64,000 nt of DNA. Origin: CAIQPV01 sp964480365 (lineage in GTDB: Bacteria > Pseudomonadota > Gammaproteobacteria > Burkholderiales > Gallionellaceae). Positions 61,011 through 64,000 of the stretch are shown one piece after another; position 1 is the stretch's first letter, and each line of letters starts with the position of its first letter. Made by a program: the position numbers and the translations under genes. The stretch spans positions 3,672 to 67,671 of the forward strand of contig CAYZPM010000021.1 in assembly GCA_964480365.1 (NCBI GenBank), read 5' to 3'. The notes under the pieces are model-generated. The model saw only the letters and a program-made list of their open reading frames with translations. It did no database searches and was not told where the DNA came from.

Positions 61011-61380
61011 CCCCTAAATATATTGTAACCAAATAGATATACCAAATTCCGCAACCAATAGGTTATACTTATAAACAGGGAGCGGAATTCGAACTTACGT
61101 ACACCAACAAAAGTGAACGATACCAGATTCGCTGATTGTCGACGCAAAGTTGGAATCCATCAGATAATGGTTCAATTTGAAAGAATCTTCGATTTTTTAT
61201 TTTATGTGCGGAAGCGCACAGAGTTTAGGGAACTCTAAAAGTAATCTTGGGCCTTGACTTTCAAAGAAAACCACTACCATCAATACAATTAGCATTGTTA
61301 GCCGTGCATGGCTCATAATCGGCCTTGCTCTTGTAACAAGAGAGATTAAAAATAAATCGCACGTGCGAACTAAGGGATTC
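61011..61380. other. Intergenic region upstream of the second pilus ATPase
   Basis: An AT-rich, about 370-bp region. GGTTATACTTATAAAC near 61061-61076 includes TATACT, a possible -10 element for rightward transcription. A leftward frame at 61197-61493 has no recognisable product. Nothing else was identified. Confidence 0.4.
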
Positions 61381-61548
61381 GTGATATCAATTTTTAAATT
61401 TTTCCGTGATTCTTTTGCAAATGCGGCGTTTAAGCCGCCGTTGCCATTCGCCGCGCCAACAATCAATTTCGGCCTTCCCGCATTGCAAAACAAGCCAGGG
61501 AAGCCGTCATATGCCGAGGCACAGATGGGGGTTGAACGTGGGCATTGA
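61381..61548 (+). CDS. Possible small protein upstream of pilus ATPase
   Basis: A 55-codon frame starts at GTG 61381, with AAGGG six bases upstream, and reads ISIFKFFRDSFANAAFKPPL, then PFAAPTINFGLPALQNKPGK and ends ERGH. It stops eight bases before the ATPase ATG, so it could be translationally coupled. It is not hydrophobic enough for a membrane protein. Family not recognised; the support is the start site and placement. Confidence 0.4.
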   Translation: MISIFKFFRDSFANAAFKPPLPFAAPTINFGLPALQNKPGKPSYAEAQMGVERGH

Positions 61549-61555
61549 AGAAAAC

Positions 61556-63862
61556 ATGTATCCCAGAATCTCAGGATCCTTAACGCAAGTCGGCGTTAGA
61601 TTCCCCGATTTCCTGTCAAAAAACTTTGTGCGCATTTTGCAGCGCATAGAATTGTTGTGGGGCGAAAAAGAAGCGATCGATTACCTCGACTCACTCTTCC
61701 TTGAAGATCTTCCTGACGACAAAAGAAACCAGCCAGAACACACAACCCGAACCCGCCAAGGCTTTCCCATCGAGGCAGTGCAAGAAATCGTCCTGCTCAA
61801 ACAAGTCCATCAACTCCTGTTCCCATCGGCGAGCATCAACCCATACGACCCTTTCAGTGGTTCCGAGATCGTACCAATCGAGAAAACCGCCAAGACGAAT
61901 GTTCATCAGGAAAGCGTCCCTGCCCGCGAAACGAGTAGCGACTTTGCCATCGACCTATCCGAGCCAGCAAACTCCGACAGGAAACACCAGATCGATTGGC
62001 CCTTCATACGCACACCGCATGAATTGACCGAAATGGCCAAATTGCACCGCCGGGGGGAGAACATTTACCCTCTGCAAGGCAAACCAATTGGTGAAATTCT
62101 TTTGCATTATGGTGTTATTGACGAAAATACCTTGCGTGTTGTGCGCGATATGCAAAAAAGGGGAGCAAACAAAAGTCAGCCTATAGGCGAAATACTCATC
62201 AAGGTCGGAATAATCAAGCAGGATGAACTAAACCTTACGCTGCTTATCCAGGCCGGCATACCGATGGCTGATGTATTATCCATCGATATTCCCCCGGAAA
62301 TAGCCAAGACTATCCCGATTGCAAAGTCCCGCGAGAAACTTGCGATACCGATAGGCGGTTACCAGGACATGCTATATCTGGCCGTACCTGACCCTTTCAC
62401 CTTTAAGGATCAAGCATTTTTCACGGTGATGACCGGCATGAAGGTTAGTCTTGTGTTTGCGCCGATGCATGAAATTATCACCCGCCTCAACATACATGGT
62501 TTCGCCAAGAAGAGTATGGGTGCTGCAAAGGAAGATTTCCGCAGCCAGACCAAGTCAGACATGAATTCTCCTTTCGACCAGCCCGCAGACGGAGATATCG
62601 TTACCAACGTCGTATCAGAGAATGATTCCATCATTGTTAATCTGGTTAACCAGATATTCCTCAATGCCATTCAGGAGGAGGCATCGGATATCCATATCGA
62701 ATTATTCAATGACGGCAAGGAAGCCCGTATACGCTTACGCCGCGACGGAAATATGGAGCTTTTCTCCGACTACCCTCGTGCTTATCACAAAGCCGTGGTA
62801 TCCCGCATCAAGATCATGTCCGGCCTAGATATTTCAGAAAATCGTCTTCCACAGGACGGCAAGATTTCATTCAGCATTCCCGACAGAGGGCGTGTTTACC
62901 TGCGTGTAGTAACCATCCCGACCCTGCTTGACGTGGAATTTGTCACGATCCACATCCTGGCTTCGGGCGAACCCTTGCCACTCGGCAATCTGGGCATGGC
63001 GAACCGTGATGCGAACGTCTTCCGGGATGTATTCCAGCAGCCCTACGGACTCATTCTGGTATGCGGACCAACAGGCAGCGGTAAAACCACCACACTGCAT
63101 TCTGTCTTGAAGGAACTCAATACCGAAGACCGCAAGATATGGACGGCGGAAGACCCAGTGGAAATCGTGCAGCCGAATCTTTGCCAAGTTCAGGTCAACA
63201 GCAAAATCGGCATGACCTTTGCCACCGTGCTGCGCTCATTTCTGCACGCCGACCCTGATGTAATCATGCTCGGCGAAATGCGTGACCAAGAAACCGCCCA
63301 AATTGCGTTGGAAGCCTCAATGACCGGACATCTGGTGCTTTCCACGCTGCACACCAATTCCGCTTCCGAAACAGTAGTCAGGCTCCTGGACTTGGGCATA
63401 GACCCCTACAACCTTTCCAATAGCTTACTGGCCATTCTCGCGCAACGGCTTGCACGCAAGCTATGCACTGCCTGCGCAAGACGGGAACAAGCTGCCGCCA
63501 GTGACATCGAAGATCTAGCCAACGAATACTACCAATCCGCCCACGCCAAATTGCCCACACTTGCGGAACGCAACGATATCATTCAGGGATGGCGTGAAAA
63601 TTTTGGCGTAGATGGCAAGCTCTATCTCATGCATGCCGTGGGCTGCGAGCAGTGCCGAGGAGGATATAAGGGACATATCGGGCTTTATGAGTTGCTGCAG
63701 GCCACCCCTCCCTTGCACCAATTAATTCGTAAACGATCCGCCGCATCCGAATATCTTGCAACGGGGGTTGCGGATGGAATGCGGACGTTGAAACAGGATG
63801 GCATCGAAAAAGTCATTCGCGGCGTAACCGACATAACGCAGGTGCATAGCGCTTGCATTTAA
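61556..63862 (+). CDS. Second GspE/PilB-family ATPase with long N-terminal region
   Basis: This 768-residue protein has an N-terminal region of about 150 residues with no recognised motif (SGSLTQVGVRFPDFLSKNFV). An MshEN-type domain follows (KPIGEILLHYGVIDENTLRV, QPIGEILIKVGIIKQDELNL), then the ATPase core with Walker A CGPTGSGKTTTLHSVLKEL near residue 503, AEDPVEIVQ, Walker B DVIMLGEMRDQETAQIAL and TGHLVLSTLHTNSASETV, and zinc cysteines in CTACARREQ and CEQCRGGYKG. ATG 61556 is used; GTG at 61538 is an alternative. It is clearly not a copy of MshE and likely drives a second type IV pilus-like or type II secretion system. Confidence 0.9.
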   Translation: MYPRISGSLTQVGVRFPDFLSKNFVRILQRIELLWGEKEAIDYLDSLFLEDLPDDKRNQPEHTTRTRQGFPIEAVQEIVLLKQVHQLLFPSASINPYDPFSGSEIVPIEKTAKTNVHQESVPARETSSDFAIDLSEPANSDRKHQIDWPFIRTPHELTEMAKLHRRGENIYPLQGKPIGEILLHYGVIDENTLRVVRDMQKRGANKSQPIGEILIKVGIIKQDELNLTLLIQAGIPMADVLSIDIPPEIAKTIPIAKSREKLAIPIGGYQDMLYLAVPDPFTFKDQAFFTVMTGMKVSLVFAPMHEIITRLNIHGFAKKSMGAAKEDFRSQTKSDMNSPFDQPADGDIVTNVVSENDSIIVNLVNQIFLNAIQEEASDIHIELFNDGKEARIRLRRDGNMELFSDYPRAYHKAVVSRIKIMSGLDISENRLPQDGKISFSIPDRGRVYLRVVTIPTLLDVEFVTIHILASGEPLPLGNLGMANRDANVFRDVFQQPYGLILVCGPTGSGKTTTLHSVLKELNTEDRKIWTAEDPVEIVQPNLCQVQVNSKIGMTFATVLRSFLHADPDVIMLGEMRDQETAQIALEASMTGHLVLSTLHTNSASETVVRLLDLGIDPYNLSNSLLAILAQRLARKLCTACARREQAAASDIEDLANEYYQSAHAKLPTLAERNDIIQGWRENFGVDGKLYLMHAVGCEQCRGGYKGHIGLYELLQATPPLHQLIRKRSAASEYLATGVADGMRTLKQDGIEKVIRGVTDITQVHSACI

Positions 63863-63882
63863 CCCTTTGCATTAGGCCCTAA

Positions 63883-64000
63883 ATGGATATCCGAAAGCTT
63901 TCCCTCACACCGCGCGCAATTGCGACATTCGCCATGACTGTCGCGCTGACGTTCTCGTGCGTCGTTGAGGCTGTCAGCATCGGTGAGGTTGTATTGCAAA
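63883..64000 (+). CDS. Exported protein, N-terminal fragment (3' cut by window)
   Basis: The frame reads MDIRKLSLTPRAIATFAMTV, then ALTFSCVVEAVSIGEVVLQ and runs off the right edge. It has a signal peptide with a likely cleavage after VEA. The phrase SIGEVVLQ recalls the start of the FimV/secretin-associated N-terminal region (such as GLGDIEVQS in FimV-type proteins), which would fit a pilus locus, but 39 residues are too few to be sure. Confidence 0.55.
   Translation, partial: MDIRKLSLTPRAIATFAMTVALTFSCVVEAVSIGEVVLQ

Noticed and set aside
61197..61493. 98-codon leftward open frame before the second ATPase
   Set aside because: No start-site support or recognisable product, and it overlaps the better supported small + strand frame.

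Overview
The window reads as a chromosomal segment of a betaproteobacterium. The neighbourhoods (queA-tgt-yajC-secD-secF, aspS with a zinc-ribbon/DUF502 pair, panBCD with a deoxynucleoside kinase, folK and pcnB, an MSHA-type pilus operon, a MxKDx pentapeptide-repeat protein) fit Nitrosomonadales. A member of or near Gallionellaceae is my best guess, but this is inference from gene content and no phylogeny was run. Genes are dense, often overlap by ATGA or TGATG, and lie in long one-direction runs. The chromosome also carries several families of short palindromic repeats.

Region 1 (1-11020) is a single + strand cluster, cut at the left edge. It holds the C-terminus of a fumarate reductase-type flavoprotein, a ferritin-like protein, HdrC- and HdrB-like subunits, a ferredoxin plus the alpha, beta and gamma subunits of a 2-oxoacid:ferredoxin oxidoreductase (OorDABC/KorDABC type), HdrA, an MvhD/FlxD-like protein, two multi-FeS proteins and an FNR-type NAD(P)H/FAD subunit. 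Together this resembles a FlxABCD-HdrABC flavin-based electron-bifurcating complex joined to a thiol:fumarate reductase-like flavoprotein and to a ferredoxin-dependent carboxylating enzyme. That is a plausible low-potential module for a partial or full reductive TCA cycle and is the most interesting system in the window. The oxidoreductase beta subunit has an unusual histone H1-like Lys/Ala tail.

Region 2 (11.1-17.1 kb) is a looser stretch of single genes: VOC protein, MBL-fold phosphodiesterase-like protein, HAD-IIA phosphatase, PII protein, a lipoprotein, the MxKDx protein, a TMEM175-like channel and a pirin.

Region 3 (17.6-27.8 kb, +) is an MSHA-type pilus/secretion operon: secretin, TPR protein, GspE-type ATPase, GspF-type platform protein, MshI/J/K-like proteins and two exported pseudopilin-like proteins. 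A second, longer GspE/PilB-like ATPase (61.5-63.9 kb) begins another pilus-like cluster that runs off the right edge.

Region 4 (27.9-35.4 kb, -) carries nadA, nudB, a barstar/secreted-RNase pair, an Mrr-type restriction endonuclease, aspS, a DUF502 protein, a zinc-ribbon regulator, a 23S pseudouridine synthase whose last codons come from a 268-bp TIR element, and a VapBC module. Region 5 (35.5-37.2 kb) is an AT-richer island holding a DUF3800-like gene between inverted copies of a repeat.

Region 6 (37.2-61 kb) is mainly housekeeping: cspA, clpS-clpA, gluQ (with an in-frame repeat-derived insertion), an HDOD-REC-GGDEF regulator, dedA, secFD-yajC-tgt-queA, tRNA-Leu(CAA), nudJ-mnmA, a HicAB-like pair whose hicA has no normal start, purB, panD, panC-panB, a dNK, folK, pcnB, an ATP-PP-loop protein and a HAD phosphatase.
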